This document shows positions 45,855 to 54,513 of a stretch of 64,000 bases of DNA, one piece after another (position 1 is the first letter of the stretch; every line of letters starts with the position of its first letter). The notes beneath the pieces were generated by a model. It was not told where the DNA came from. It did not search any database and saw only the letters and a list, made by a program, of their open reading frames with translations. Source of the stretch: an uncultured Eubacteriales bacterium. Its GTDB lineage: Bacteria; Bacillota; Clostridia; Oscillospirales; CAG-272. A program made the translations under genes and the position numbers. The DNA lies in assembly GCA_934432725.1 (NCBI GenBank), contig CAKRZE010000001.1:278365-342364 (forward strand), in the 5' to 3' direction.

Positions 45855-47864
45855 TCAGTCGGTATCGTCCGCATCCTCCGCGTATTTGCTGCCGTTTTGT
45901 GCAATGAACTCCTTGCGTGCGGGCAGATTATCCCCCAGAAGCGTATCAAACATCGCATAGGTTGCTTCCTCATCTGCGCCGCAGACCCGAATCAGCCGCC
46001 GCGTAGCAGGATTCATCGTGGTCTGCCACATCATATCCGGCTCGTTTTCGCCAAGTCCCTTGGATCGCTGGATCATATACTTTGCGCCGTGCAGAGATTC
46101 AATAATTTCCTGCTTTTCCTTCTCGTTATAGGCGAACCGGATCTCGTCTCTGCATGTAATCTCATACAGCGGAGACTCCGCGATATATATCTTTCCGTTC
46201 TCGATCAGGGAAGGCAGCAGGCGGTAGAACATCGTCAGAAGCAGCGTGCGGATCTGATATCCGTCCTTGTCCGCATCGGTGCAGATGATGATCTTGCTCC
46301 ACCTGAGCAGGCTCAGATCAAACGGCGTAATATCGCCCTTCACCTTGCCCTTGATCTCCACCCCGCAGCCGATCACCTTCAGAAGGTCGGTAATAATCTC
46401 ATTCTTGAATATTTTGTCATACTGACTTTTCAGGCAGTTCAGCGTCTTTCCCCTGACCGGTATGATCGCCTGGAATTCGGAAGCCCTTCCGAGCTTACAG
46501 GAGGTCAGCGCGGAATCTCCCTCCACGATATACAGCTCGCGCACCTCCGGGTCCTTGGAGCGGCAGTTCACAAACTTTTCCACCCGGTTTGAAATATCCG
46601 TATTACCGGTCAGCTTCTTTTTCAGATTGACCCGCGTGCTTTCCGCCGTCTCGCGGGACCGCTTGTTGATCAGGACCTGTCCGCAGAGCTTCTCGGCATC
46701 CTGCGGCTTCTCGGCAAAGTAGATCTCCAGATTGTGCTTCAGAAAATCCGTCATTGCCTCCGCAATAAAGGAATTGGTGATTGCCTCCTTTGTCTGATTG
46801 GCATAGGAGGTCTGTGTGGAAAAGCTGTTGGAGACAAAGACCAGGCAGTCCTCAACATCCGCAAATGTGATCTTCGCTTCGTTTTTGTTGTATTTGCCGT
46901 TCGCCTTCAGGTACTTGTCCACGGCATACACAAAGGCGGACTTGAGTGCCTTTTCCGGCGATCCGCCGTGCTCCAGAAAGCTGGAATTGTGATAATATTC
47001 AATTACATTGACCGTGTTTGAGGCACAGAACGATACCTCCATTTTCAGACGGTATTCCTCCTTGTCCTCGCGGTCGCGGCCCTTTGTTTCGGTTTTCCAG
47101 AAAACCGGCGCTGTCAGAGGGTTCTCACCCGCAAGCTCCGAAACATAATCAATGATTCCGTTCGGATAGGAATAATCGTACTCGGTAAAGCTGCCGTCCC
47201 CGTTCTCCCATTTCAGATGAAACAGAATTCCGGCATTCACCACCGACTGCTTCTTCAGCATTTCCGTATAGTATTCAAGCGGCACGGCAATGTCCGTGAA
47301 CACCTCCAGATCCGGAAGCCACCTGACCACGGTTCCGGTTCTTCTCTCCTTTTTCGGAAGCTCTGTGACAACCAGACCGCCCTTCGGATTTCCCTTTTCA
47401 AAATCAATTTCGGAGCGGTTCCGCCCATCATAGGAGATTACCTTCATATATGCCGAGCTGTACTGCGTTGCACAGGCGCCGAGCCCGTTCAGACCGAGCG
47501 AAAATTCATATGCAGAGGAGGCATTGTTATTGTCGTACTTTCCGCCCGCATACAGCTCGCAGTACACAAGCTCCCAGTTGTACTTCTGCTCTTTTTCGTT
47601 ATAGCCGAGCGGAACGCCGCGTCCGAAGTCCTCCACCTCAATGGAGTGATCCCGAAACACCGTGATATTGATACGGTCTCCGTAGCCCTCGCGTGCCTCG
47701 TCAACCGCATTGGAGAGAATTTCAAACGCCGAATGCTCGCATCCGTCCAGACCGTCCGAACCGAATATCACCGCCGGACGCTTTCTGACACGGTCGGCTC
47801 CCTTCAACTGGGAAATGCTCTGATTTCCGTATTCGCCCGTCTTTCCTGCTGTCTCTTTAGCCAT
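45855..47864 (-). CDS. Type IIA topoisomerase subunit B (GyrB/ParE-like)
   Basis: 669 aa. GHKL ATPase domain (RKRPAVIFGSDGLDGCEHSAFEILSNAVDEA, EDFGRGVPLGYNEKE, LNGLGACATQYSS), transducer, TOPRIM with YIVEGDSALTS and IICTDADKDGYQIRTLLLT, and the C-terminal RSKGLGENEPDMMW. The sequence departs from canonical GyrB (EGDSAGGSA), as in the second B subunit of many Clostridia. No A subunit is adjacent, so naming it gyrB or parE is not safe. The SD AAAGGA is about ten bases from the ATG. Confidence 0.88.
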   Translation of the reverse strand: MAKETAGKTGEYGNQSISQLKGADRVRKRPAVIFGSDGLDGCEHSAFEILSNAVDEAREGYGDRINITVFRDHSIEVEDFGRGVPLGYNEKEQKYNWELVYCELYAGGKYDNNNASSAYEFSLGLNGLGACATQYSSAYMKVISYDGRNRSEIDFEKGNPKGGLVVTELPKKERRTGTVVRWLPDLEVFTDIAVPLEYYTEMLKKQSVVNAGILFHLKWENGDGSFTEYDYSYPNGIIDYVSELAGENPLTAPVFWKTETKGRDREDKEEYRLKMEVSFCASNTVNVIEYYHNSSFLEHGGSPEKALKSAFVYAVDKYLKANGKYNKNEAKITFADVEDCLVFVSNSFSTQTSYANQTKEAITNSFIAEAMTDFLKHNLEIYFAEKPQDAEKLCGQVLINKRSRETAESTRVNLKKKLTGNTDISNRVEKFVNCRSKDPEVRELYIVEGDSALTSCKLGRASEFQAIIPVRGKTLNCLKSQYDKIFKNEIITDLLKVIGCGVEIKGKVKGDITPFDLSLLRWSKIIICTDADKDGYQIRTLLLTMFYRLLPSLIENGKIYIAESPLYEITCRDEIRFAYNEKEKQEIIESLHGAKYMIQRSKGLGENEPDMMWQTTMNPATRRLIRVCGADEEATYAMFDTLLGDNLPARKEFIAQNGSKYAEDADDTD

Positions 47865-47877
47865 CCCAAAAGATTCC

Positions 47878-47906
47878 TTTACTTTTTTTGATTTTTGATT
47901 TATAAT
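47878..47906 (+). promoter_or_regulatory. Candidate promoter giving a leaderless queG-like transcript
   Basis: A perfect TATAAT at 47901-47906 lies 6 bases before the ATG at 47913, with TTTACT 17 bases upstream. Transcription would begin at or within a base or two of the ATG. Confidence 0.5.
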
Positions 47907-47912
47907 AAAAGT

Positions 47913-48785
47913 ATGTTACCCGAAATTACAGCTTATATGGCGGAACAGCACATTCTGTTCTGCAATGCGCTTCCGTTTTCGGCATGCAGCGTGATCAATC
48001 CCGCGCTGCTTGCACGTACGCTTCCGGCTCCGGAAAGCGTGATTTCCCTCCTGATCCCCTATTATGACGGAGACGAGCCGGGACGGAACCTCTCGCTCTA
48101 CGCCGTTGCGCGGGATTACCACCTCTATGCCCGCCGTCTTCTCGGCACGCTCTGCGACAAGCTGAACGAAGCATACCCGTCCTACCGTTTTGTCTGGTAC
48201 GCCGACCATTCGCCGTTTGATGAAAGGGAAACGGCAGCAAAGGCGGGACTCGGCTTTTACGGGGATAACGGGCTTCTCATCAACGAAACCTACGGCTCCT
48301 ATGTCTTCCTTGCGGAGATCGCGACCGATATGCCGTTTGCACAGGATGCACAAGTACACAAAATCCGCCGCTGCTCCCATTGCGGCGCATGCCGGCGCGC
48401 ATGTCCGATGACCGATCAGTGTCTTTCCATGGTCACACAGAAAAAAGGGGGGCTGACCGATTCCGAGAAAGCCATGATTCTTGAAAATGACACCGTATGG
48501 GGCTGCGACCTCTGCCAGACCGTCTGTCCGTATAACCGGAACGTCAGAAGTACTCCGATCAAGTTCTTCCGGGAAAACAAAATTTACAGGCTGACATTGC
48601 CGCTCCTTGACGGCATGAGCGAAGAAGAGTTCGGCATGCGTGCGTTTGCATGGAGGAAGCGGACAACCATACGGCGGAATCTGATCCTGAAATACGGTTC
48701 CTCCGGCAAGGCTCTCCGGTCAGAGGATGAAGCGGATTTTGCATCCGAAAAGCATCCGTCCGATCAGACTCCGGCTCGGAACTGA
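47913..48785 (+). CDS. queG: Epoxyqueuosine reductase-like protein (QueG family, short form)
   Basis: 290 aa. Cobalamin-binding/DUF1730 region (VARDYHLYARRLLGTLCDKL, ADHSPFDERETAAKAGLGFYGDNGLLI) and two 4Fe-4S motifs: CSHCGACRRACP and CDLCQTVCPYNRN. QueG performs the last step of queuosine tRNA modification. It lacks the HEAT-repeat tail of longer QueG proteins, as is common in Clostridia. No SD precedes the start; see the leaderless promoter. Confidence 0.82.
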   Translation: MLPEITAYMAEQHILFCNALPFSACSVINPALLARTLPAPESVISLLIPYYDGDEPGRNLSLYAVARDYHLYARRLLGTLCDKLNEAYPSYRFVWYADHSPFDERETAAKAGLGFYGDNGLLINETYGSYVFLAEIATDMPFAQDAQVHKIRRCSHCGACRRACPMTDQCLSMVTQKKGGLTDSEKAMILENDTVWGCDLCQTVCPYNRNVRSTPIKFFRENKIYRLTLPLLDGMSEEEFGMRAFAWRKRTTIRRNLILKYGSSGKALRSEDEADFASEKHPSDQTPARN

Positions 48786-49070
48786 GAAAACGCGTTTGTG
48801 CCGCGAACTGCCACAGTCCCCGCCGGGACTGCCGAAAGCACGCAGCTTCCGAAATTCCTGTCTGCCGGTCTGTACAAGCCGCGCTCCGCAGTCCGTGCCG
48901 CGCGAACCGGAAGCAATCCTCCGGGGATCTGCGCATGCAGGATTTCTTTCCGGCTTCCCCGGCGCATGCGGCAGAATATATCCGAAAGCCGTTTGATCCA
49001 AGTGCAAAAACCGGCAGAAATGCCTGCAATCGCACAAAACCGCAGATCTGCGCAGGAAAGTCTCTGAAAC
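48786..49070. other. Non-coding region downstream of an orphan minus-strand promoter
   Basis: No plausible ORF with RBS on either strand; contains a CAGTCCC/GGGACTG hairpin near 48812. If the promoter at 49071-49099 is active, this stretch would be transcribed leftward as an untranslated RNA antisense to the end of the queG-like gene. Confidence 0.4.
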
Positions 49071-49099
49071 AGTATACCACATGTTCCGGGGCTTGTCAA
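49071..49099 (-). promoter_or_regulatory. Near-perfect promoter with no recognisable gene
   Basis: Minus strand TTGACA, 17 bases, TATACT, with an extended TGG before the -10. Points left into 48786-49070. Confidence 0.6.
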
Positions 49100-49184
49100 C
49101 CGAACAGGGCGGCGGTGCGGCTCCGCGATACCTTGTAAAACCCGCAAAAAATCGGAAAAAACATATAATCTTGCAAAGAATCCA

Positions 49185-49213
49185 TTGACAAACGGCGCTG
49201 TTTATGATATACT
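49185..49213 (+). promoter_or_regulatory. Promoter of tRNA-Ala
   Basis: TTGACA, 17 bases, TATACT; predicted start about 10 bases before the tRNA. Confidence 0.85.
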
Positions 49214-49229
49214 TTCTTTCAGTCGGTAT

Positions 49230-49305
<76 letters not shown>

Positions 49306-49364
49306 ATACAATTCAATCCGAACCCCTGCGGTTCGGCTTCGGAGAGTCAATCTCCGCCGACGGG

Positions 49365-49412
49365 CATTGCCCGCACCCAATATCGGATGAGGTGCGGGCA
49401 ATGCCGTTTTTT
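49365..49412 (+). terminator. Terminator, first tandem copy
   Basis: CATTGCCCGCACC / GGTGCGGGCAATG (13-bp perfect stem) followed by CCG and six T. Copy one of a roughly 98-bp duplicated unit. Confidence 0.85.
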
Positions 49413-49464
49413 GTCACACGATGCGGGAGCTTGAAATTGACTTCGGATATTTCACCAACGGACA

Positions 49465-49513
49465 GCGCCCGCACCCAATATCGGATGAGGTGCGGCGCAA
49501 TGCCGTTTTTTTT
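49465..49513 (+). terminator. Terminator, second tandem copy
   Basis: GCGCCCGCACC / GGTGCGGCGC with one bulged C, the same 13-base loop as the first copy, then eight T. The duplicated unit also includes about 40 bp after the T-run (GAGCTTGAA.TTGACTTCGGAT). Confidence 0.85.
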
Positions 49514-49551
49514 ACACGATGTGAAAGCTTGAATTTGGCTTCGGATTATAC

Positions 49552-49584
49552 GCCCGCCTTAATTTTGATAGAATTACGGCGGGC
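49552..49584 (+). terminator. Third hairpin, GCCCGCC/GGCGGGC
   Basis: A 13-bp stem interrupted by one mismatch (GCCCGCC-TTAATT / AATTA(C)-GGCGGGC) just before the M55 gene; T-poor downstream, so attenuator or spacer rather than a strong terminator. Confidence 0.5.
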
Positions 49585-49655
49585 TATTCTTATTTCCTGC
49601 TCGATGGTTTATTGCGGCACTGCCATAATTTAGGAAAATCGAAATATACGGAGGC

Positions 49656-50513
49656 ATGAAGATGAAACAGCTGATTGTGATTGCGGATATGGAGGGTGCC
49701 AGCGGAATTTTCGATTCCAATGCAGAAGCCTTCCTGCACGAAGAGCTGTATCCGCAGAACAAAGCATGGAGAGCATACGGCAGATCGTGCATTACCAGTG
49801 ATGTCCTTGCAGTGTGCAGCGCCGCCATTGATGCGGAATCGACGACATCCTTCTATATGATATGCATTTTGCAGGATGTACCGAATCAAACATTATGCTT
49901 GAAAAGCTGCCCCCCGTGCGTTCGGTGCTTTGATTTGCCGGACAGGCTCATATTCTGGAGCAGAATCCGCGGACAAGCCGCAGCAGAGCCTTACGGAATC
50001 GTCACAGTCTGGCAGCACGCAAGAAACGGAGAAGCAAACGCATATTTTCCCCATACAATTCATACGCCGCCGATCGACTCCTTTTACATAAACGGCATTC
50101 ATGTTGCGGAAATCGGGGAAAGCGTGATGTGCTTTTGCGACGTGCCTTATATCGCAAATATCGGATGCGCGGCATCGCACAAAGAGGCATTGGAGCTGTC
50201 GCCGGAGGTTTCCTGCATCACGATAAAGGACAAGAAAAACGGGTGGGAGCCTGCACCGCAAGAAACATATCCGCTGATATACACCGGCATCGTCAAAGCG
50301 TTGGAGGAGCATGCAGACAAAACAGCCTATCCCTCTTCGGACAGATACGTTTGTAAGCTCCATCTGACAAAGGACTATTTTTTTGATGCACCGGAGGCTT
50401 TCCCGTGGAAAGGCTCCTTTTGCGGAAGGGATGCGGAGTGGGAAGCCCATGACAGCCTGACTGCACTGAGTCTGTTCTGGCGGGTCCACGATTACATCAG
50501 AAAACGCTCCTGA
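49656..50513 (+). pseudogene. M55 D-aminopeptidase (DppA family) with compensating frameshifts
   Basis: 285-codon frame, SD ACGGAGG just before ATG. N-terminus IVIADMEGASGIF has the DME zinc ligands; the C-terminal two thirds match the family (VWQHARNGEANAYFPHTIHTPPI, FYINGIHVAEIGES, NIGCAASHKEA). Between about 49833 and 49915, however, the family sequence (GIDDILLYDMHFAGCTESNIMLEKLPP) is in the -1 frame; the annotated frame reads unrelated residues there and loses the DMH histidine that corresponds to a zinc ligand of DppA. The second shift falls at a C6 run (49910-49915). Either a dead enzyme, two sequencing errors or an unusual decoding event. Confidence 0.75.
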
Positions 50514-50564
50514 CTTTTCGGATTATGCACTGCTCCGGGTGACGGCGGAGCCTGATACAAAGCC

Positions 50565-50621
50565 GTGCGGATACATACAGAGATCGGAGCCGTCCGGGCT
50601 TTGGAAGAGCATGCGGCAGTT
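50565..50621 (+). pseudogene. Possible remnant of a second M55 gene end
   Basis: The frame IGAVRALEEHAAVL resembles TGIVKALEEHADKT of the gene just upstream (50285-50325). About 50 bp of similarity only; probably a decayed partial duplication. Confidence 0.35.
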
Positions 50622-50640
50622 TTAATTGATCACACAAAAT

Positions 50641-50673
50641 CCCCGGCAGCTTTGAAGGCTGCCGGGGGTTTTT
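50641..50673. terminator. Bidirectional terminator
   Basis: CCCCGGCAGC / GCTGCCGGGG, 10-bp perfect stem, followed by GTTTTTG on the + strand and ATTTTG on the minus strand; between M55 (+) and the decarboxylase alpha subunit (-). Confidence 0.88.
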
Positions 50674-50799
50674 GTAATAAGCCCCAAATTCAAGCCAAGC
50701 AGTGCCGGCGTGCGTCAAGGCACGGAGGCGCCTGCTGCCCTCCGGCGAATACGGCAGTCGGCACTGCCCGGCGCTCACGCTTCTCTGTGATCCGAGCGC

Positions 50800-52197
50800 T
50801 CAGACCGGATGAATCCGACGCACCGGATCCGCATCCTCCGCATCAATGCCGAGCTGCTGCTCCCTTCTCCACGCAAAGAATTTCTCGGCAACCTGTTCAA
50901 ACAGCGCATACGTCAGAACATCCTCATCCTGCTGCATATCTGCCTCGCACTTTTTGCGCAGCATGTCCAGCTCCGGCTCCAGAAGATCTGCGGGACGGCA
51001 GGTGATCATTTTGCCGTCTCCTATGATTTTCCGGGCAAAGTCCGGATCCACCGGCACCGGTGTCTTCCCGTACTCACCGCGGATCAGTCCCTTGAATTCC
51101 TTGGATACCATCTTATAGCGCTCTCCCGTCAGCACATTCAGAACCGCCTGCGTTCCGACAATCTGCGAGGTCGGCGTGACGAGCGGCGGATACCCTGCGT
51201 CCTTCCTGACGCGCGGAACCTCCTCCAGAACCTCGCCGAGACGGTCGCTCTTCCCCTGCTGCTTCAGCTGCGAAATGAGGTTTGACAGCATGCCTCCCGG
51301 CACCTGATACAAAAGCGCATTGACATTCACCTTCAATACCTTCGGGTCAAGCAGACCGCATGCAATATACTTCTCCCGCAGCGGCGTAAAATATCTGCAT
51401 ACCTCATCAAGCAGCTTCAGATCAAGCCCCGTATCATATTCCGTCTCCTGAAGCGCCGCAACCAAGGATTCTGTCGGCGGCTGGGATGTACCGAGCGCCA
51501 TCGGAGAAATTGCGGTATCAATGATATCGCAGCCCGCCTCCACTGCCTTTAAAAGCGTCATGGAGCCGAGTCCGGTCGTGGAGTGCGTATGCACCTCGAC
51601 CGGCAGCGAGGATTCCTTCTTGATCGTGCGGACAAGCTCCCCGGCGTCATAGGGCTTGAGGAGTCCCGCCATATCCTTGATACAGATGGAATCCGCCCCC
51701 ATGTCCTCCAGCCTTTTCGCGTATGCGGCAAAATAGGCGTTGTCAAAGACGGGACCGGTCGTATAGGAAATTGCAGCCTGTACGTGCGCCCCCTCCTTCT
51801 TCGCGGCGCGGATCGCCGTTTCCAGATTTCTTGCATCGTTAAGTGCATCGAAGATCCGGATGATATCAATTCCGTTTGCCACGGATTTCTGCACGAAATA
51901 TTCCACCACATCATCCGCATAGTGGCGATAGCCGAGAATATTCTGCCCGCGGAACAGCATTTGCAGCTTTGTATTCTTCACGTTTTTGCGTATCCTGCGG
52001 AGCCGGTCCCACGGATCCTCATGAAGAAAGCGCAGGCAGGCGTCAAAGGTCGCCCCGCCCCAGCATTCCAGCGCGGCATAGCCCACCTGATCCATCACCG
52101 GCAGAATCGGGAGCATTTCCTCGGTCGTCATCCGCGTTGCGATCAGCGACTGGTGCGAATCGCGCAGAACCGTTTCACAAATTTTCACTTTTGCCAT
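50800..52197 (-). CDS. oadA: Oxaloacetate decarboxylase alpha subunit / pyruvate carboxylase B-like carboxyltransferase
   Basis: 465 aa carboxyltransferase without a biotin domain. ETVLRDSHQSLIATRM at the start, metal and substrate residues in IFDALNDARNL and VHTHSTTGLGSM, and KDMAGLLKPYDAGELV. Transfers carboxyl from oxaloacetate to biotin on a separate carrier. Last gene of a five-gene leftward operon with the carrier, beta and delta-like subunits and a second, MmdA-type carboxyltransferase. SD GAAAGGA upstream in the usual no-hairpin form. Confidence 0.92.
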   Translation of the reverse strand: MAKVKICETVLRDSHQSLIATRMTTEEMLPILPVMDQVGYAALECWGGATFDACLRFLHEDPWDRLRRIRKNVKNTKLQMLFRGQNILGYRHYADDVVEYFVQKSVANGIDIIRIFDALNDARNLETAIRAAKKEGAHVQAAISYTTGPVFDNAYFAAYAKRLEDMGADSICIKDMAGLLKPYDAGELVRTIKKESSLPVEVHTHSTTGLGSMTLLKAVEAGCDIIDTAISPMALGTSQPPTESLVAALQETEYDTGLDLKLLDEVCRYFTPLREKYIACGLLDPKVLKVNVNALLYQVPGGMLSNLISQLKQQGKSDRLGEVLEEVPRVRKDAGYPPLVTPTSQIVGTQAVLNVLTGERYKMVSKEFKGLIRGEYGKTPVPVDPDFARKIIGDGKMITCRPADLLEPELDMLRKKCEADMQQDEDVLTYALFEQVAEKFFAWRREQQLGIDAEDADPVRRIHPV

Positions 52198-52226
52198 ATC
52201 AGATCATTCCTTTCTCCGGATCGTAT

Positions 52227-53417
52227 TCAATGCGCAAACCTTGCGAGAAACCAGCCTGCCGCCACTGCGGAGCCGATCACGCCGGCAACATTGGGCCCCA
52301 TCGCATGCATCAGAAGGAAGTTTGATGGATTTTCCTTTTGCCCGACCATCTGCGAGACCCGTGCAGCCATCGGAACCGCAGAAACGCCGGCAGAGCCGAT
52401 CAGAGGATTGATCCTGCCCCGCGTCACAAAGCACATCAGCTTTCCGAACAGCACGCCGCCCACAGTAGAAATACAGAATGCGATAAGACCGAGCAGCACG
52501 ATGAAAAGCGTCTGAAAGGTCAGAAAATTCGTTGCATTTGCAGTAGCTCCGACCGAAACACCGAGAAAGATCGTCAGAATATTTAAAAGCTCATTCTGCG
52601 CGGTTTTCGAAAGCCGTTCCGTCACGCCGGTCACGGTCAGAAGATTTCCGAACATCAGAAAGCCGACCAGAGATGCAGCCTCCGGAAGAATCAGACACAC
52701 CAGAACCGTCACGAAAATCGGAAAAACAATCAGCTCCCGCTTTGAAACGGGACGAAGCGTATCCATCCGGATCATCCGTTCCTTTTTGGTTGTCAGAAGC
52801 TTCATGAAGGGCGGCTGAATAAACGGGATCAGCGCCATATAGGAATACGCGGCGATCGCAATCGCACCGAGCTGATCCGGAGCCAGTGTTTTTGCCACCT
52901 GAATGGCAGTCGGACCGTCTGCGCCTCCGATCACCCCGATTGCAGCCGCCTGCGGCAGCGTAAAGCCGAGGAAGAGTGCGCCGAAAAAGGCGGTAAACAC
53001 GCCGAGCTGCGCCGCGGCACCCAAAAGAAGCGATTTCGGATTGGCAATCAAGGGACTGAAATCCGTCATGGCTCCGACACCCATAAAAATCAGAGAAGGA
53101 TAAATACCGAGCTTCACGCCGAGATACAGAAGGTCGATCAGACCGCCCTCCGTCACGACCTGCCGGATGTCAAACGTCCAGCCCGGATCGTTTGAGACAT
53201 TGATGAACAGCTCGGAATGATACAGTCCCGCACCCGGCAGATTCGCAAGCAGCATGCCGAATGCGATCGGCAAAAGAAGCAGCGGCTCGAATTTTTTCAC
53301 GACTGCAAGGTAGACAAGCACAGCTACGATCGCATACATGATCAGATACTTCCACAGCTCTGCGCCCGCCGCTGCAAAGCCGGTTGTTTTTAAGAAATTC
53401 AAAATGGTATCAAGCAT
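52227..53417 (-). CDS. oadB: Na+-translocating decarboxylase beta subunit
   Basis: 396 aa membrane protein with about 9-11 helices. Signature segments GVGAMTDFSPLIANPKS and GVIGGADGPTAIQVAKTLAP (conserved Asp), and GATANATNFL; these are the conserved ion-pathway motifs of OadB/MmdB/GcdB. It decarboxylates carboxybiotin and exports sodium. ATG at 53417 has no adjacent SD; the SD lies upstream of a hairpin. Whether the pump serves oxaloacetate or methylmalonyl-CoA is not decided by this subunit. Confidence 0.95.
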   Translation of the reverse strand: MLDTILNFLKTTGFAAAGAELWKYLIMYAIVAVLVYLAVVKKFEPLLLLPIAFGMLLANLPGAGLYHSELFINVSNDPGWTFDIRQVVTEGGLIDLLYLGVKLGIYPSLIFMGVGAMTDFSPLIANPKSLLLGAAAQLGVFTAFFGALFLGFTLPQAAAIGVIGGADGPTAIQVAKTLAPDQLGAIAIAAYSYMALIPFIQPPFMKLLTTKKERMIRMDTLRPVSKRELIVFPIFVTVLVCLILPEAASLVGFLMFGNLLTVTGVTERLSKTAQNELLNILTIFLGVSVGATANATNFLTFQTLFIVLLGLIAFCISTVGGVLFGKLMCFVTRGRINPLIGSAGVSAVPMAARVSQMVGQKENPSNFLLMHAMGPNVAGVIGSAVAAGWFLARFAH

Positions 53418-53457
53418 ACAATTATGACCAACGCTTTCGGCATGAAAGCATCCTTTC
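53415..53457 (-). promoter_or_regulatory. SD-hairpin-start leader of oadB
   Basis: GAAAGG (53457-53452) is 34 nt from the ATG. AUGCUUUC/GAAAGCGU (8 bp) with AUGCC loop intervenes, then UGG and 10 nt (TCATAATTGT). An ATG in the hairpin loop is at perfect distance from the SD and opens a 14-codon frame (MPKALVIIVCLIPF) overlapping the oadB start. Confidence 0.7.
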
Positions 53458-53775
53458 CCCAGAAGTATGAGGGTGCATACTTCAGCATAAAACCCGCCGG
53501 CACAGCGCCGTCTCGGCGCATACCCGCAGCCGTCCGCCCCCGCCGGACCGCCCGACGCATCCCCCGGCAGGACGAGCTTTTCGGTTCGGCATGAGCATCC
53601 GCTTCATCCGCACATGCAAGGTCCCGCCTCCGATTGGAATCAAAGCAGATTGCCCGGACAGCCAAAACCGGCGCCTATTGCAAAAACGCACGGCTTCCTT
53701 CATTGCTTCCTGTTTCCCGAAGCATCCGCCCGAAACGGTTTCCGAAAAAAGCTCCGGACAGAATCGCCGTACGGC
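53458..53775. other. Spacer between biotin carrier and beta subunit genes
   Basis: About 320 bp inside the operon, GC-rich, no supported gene. Confidence 0.5.
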
Positions 53776-54129
53776 TTACGCCTGCAGCGTCAGAAGCACC
53801 TCGCCTGTTTTCACCGTGTCCCCCGGCTTTACCGCAACATCCGCCACGGTTCCGTCCTGCGGAGCAAAGATCTCATTTTCCATCTTCATCGCTTCCAGAA
53901 TGAAAAGCAGATCGCCGGATTTTACATGCGCTCCCGCCGAAACAAGCACCTTCACGATATTTCCGGGCATCGGAGCGGACACGGGCGTTCCGGAAACCGG
54001 CTTCTTCGGCTTTTCCGCGGGCATCTTTTTCGGCTCCTGCGGTGCCGATGCCGCCTGCTCTCCGCCGTCAAGCTCCTCCACCTCAACTTCATATTGGGTC
54101 CCGTTTACCGTCACATGAAATCTTCTCAT
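53776..54129 (-). CDS. Biotin carboxyl carrier protein of the decarboxylase
   Basis: 117 aa. N-terminal [17 protein letters not shown] strand segment, Ala/Pro/Lys-rich flexible linker (25-48), C-terminal biotinyl domain with EAMKMEN biotinylation site (Lys about 82) and [18 protein letters not shown]. Carries CO2 from the soluble carboxyltransferase to the membrane beta subunit. Confidence 0.95.
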   Translation of the reverse strand: MRRFHVTVNGTQYEVEVEELDGGEQAASAPQEPKKMPAEKPKKPVSGTPVSAPMPGNIVKVLVSAGAHVKSGDLLFILEAMKMENEIFAPQDGTVADVAVKPGDTVKTGEVLLTLQA

Positions 54130-54169
54130 CTTTCAATCACCTGCCTCCGTTTTTCCGAAGGCTCCTTTC
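54127..54169 (-). promoter_or_regulatory. SD-hairpin-start leader of the biotin carrier gene
   Basis: GAAAGGA (54169-54163) is 33 nt from the ATG; GCCUUCG/CGGAGGC (7 bp) with GAAAAA loop intervenes, then AGG and 10 nt. Here the AGGUGA after the hairpin could act as an SD by itself. Confidence 0.6.
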
Positions 54170-54513
54170 CCAACGTGTTTAAATTCTCCCGAGCCGAGCC
54201 GTAACCGGACACCGTTTTGCAAAAAGCCGCATCCGCAAGGAAGCAAAAAGCCGCTTTCTCATGTGTCCTTCCGTACCGACCCGAAGACCGTTTTCTCAAA
54301 GCGCCGGCAAGCATCAGCCCCCGCGCAAAAGCCTCTGCCGAAGCGGTTATCCGCGTCAGCCGTCATAAAATCCACCGGAGCTATTCCGGGAACGGGATGC
54401 GTCCATACAGCCGGGCACCGATTTTCCCGAAAATGAACAGTTCCCGCATCCGGTCTTTTTCCGTGCCGCGTGCGGCTTTTCTTCCGAACCTCATTCTGCC
54501 GCATTTTCCGCGG
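54170..54513. other. Spacer between delta-like subunit and biotin carrier genes
   Basis: About 340 bp inside the operon with no supported gene. Confidence 0.5.

Noticed and set aside
49838..49915. Programmed ribosomal frameshifting in the M55 gene
   Set aside because: No slippery heptamer with downstream structure at the first shift; two opposite shifts would be required. Compensating indels or sequence errors are simpler.
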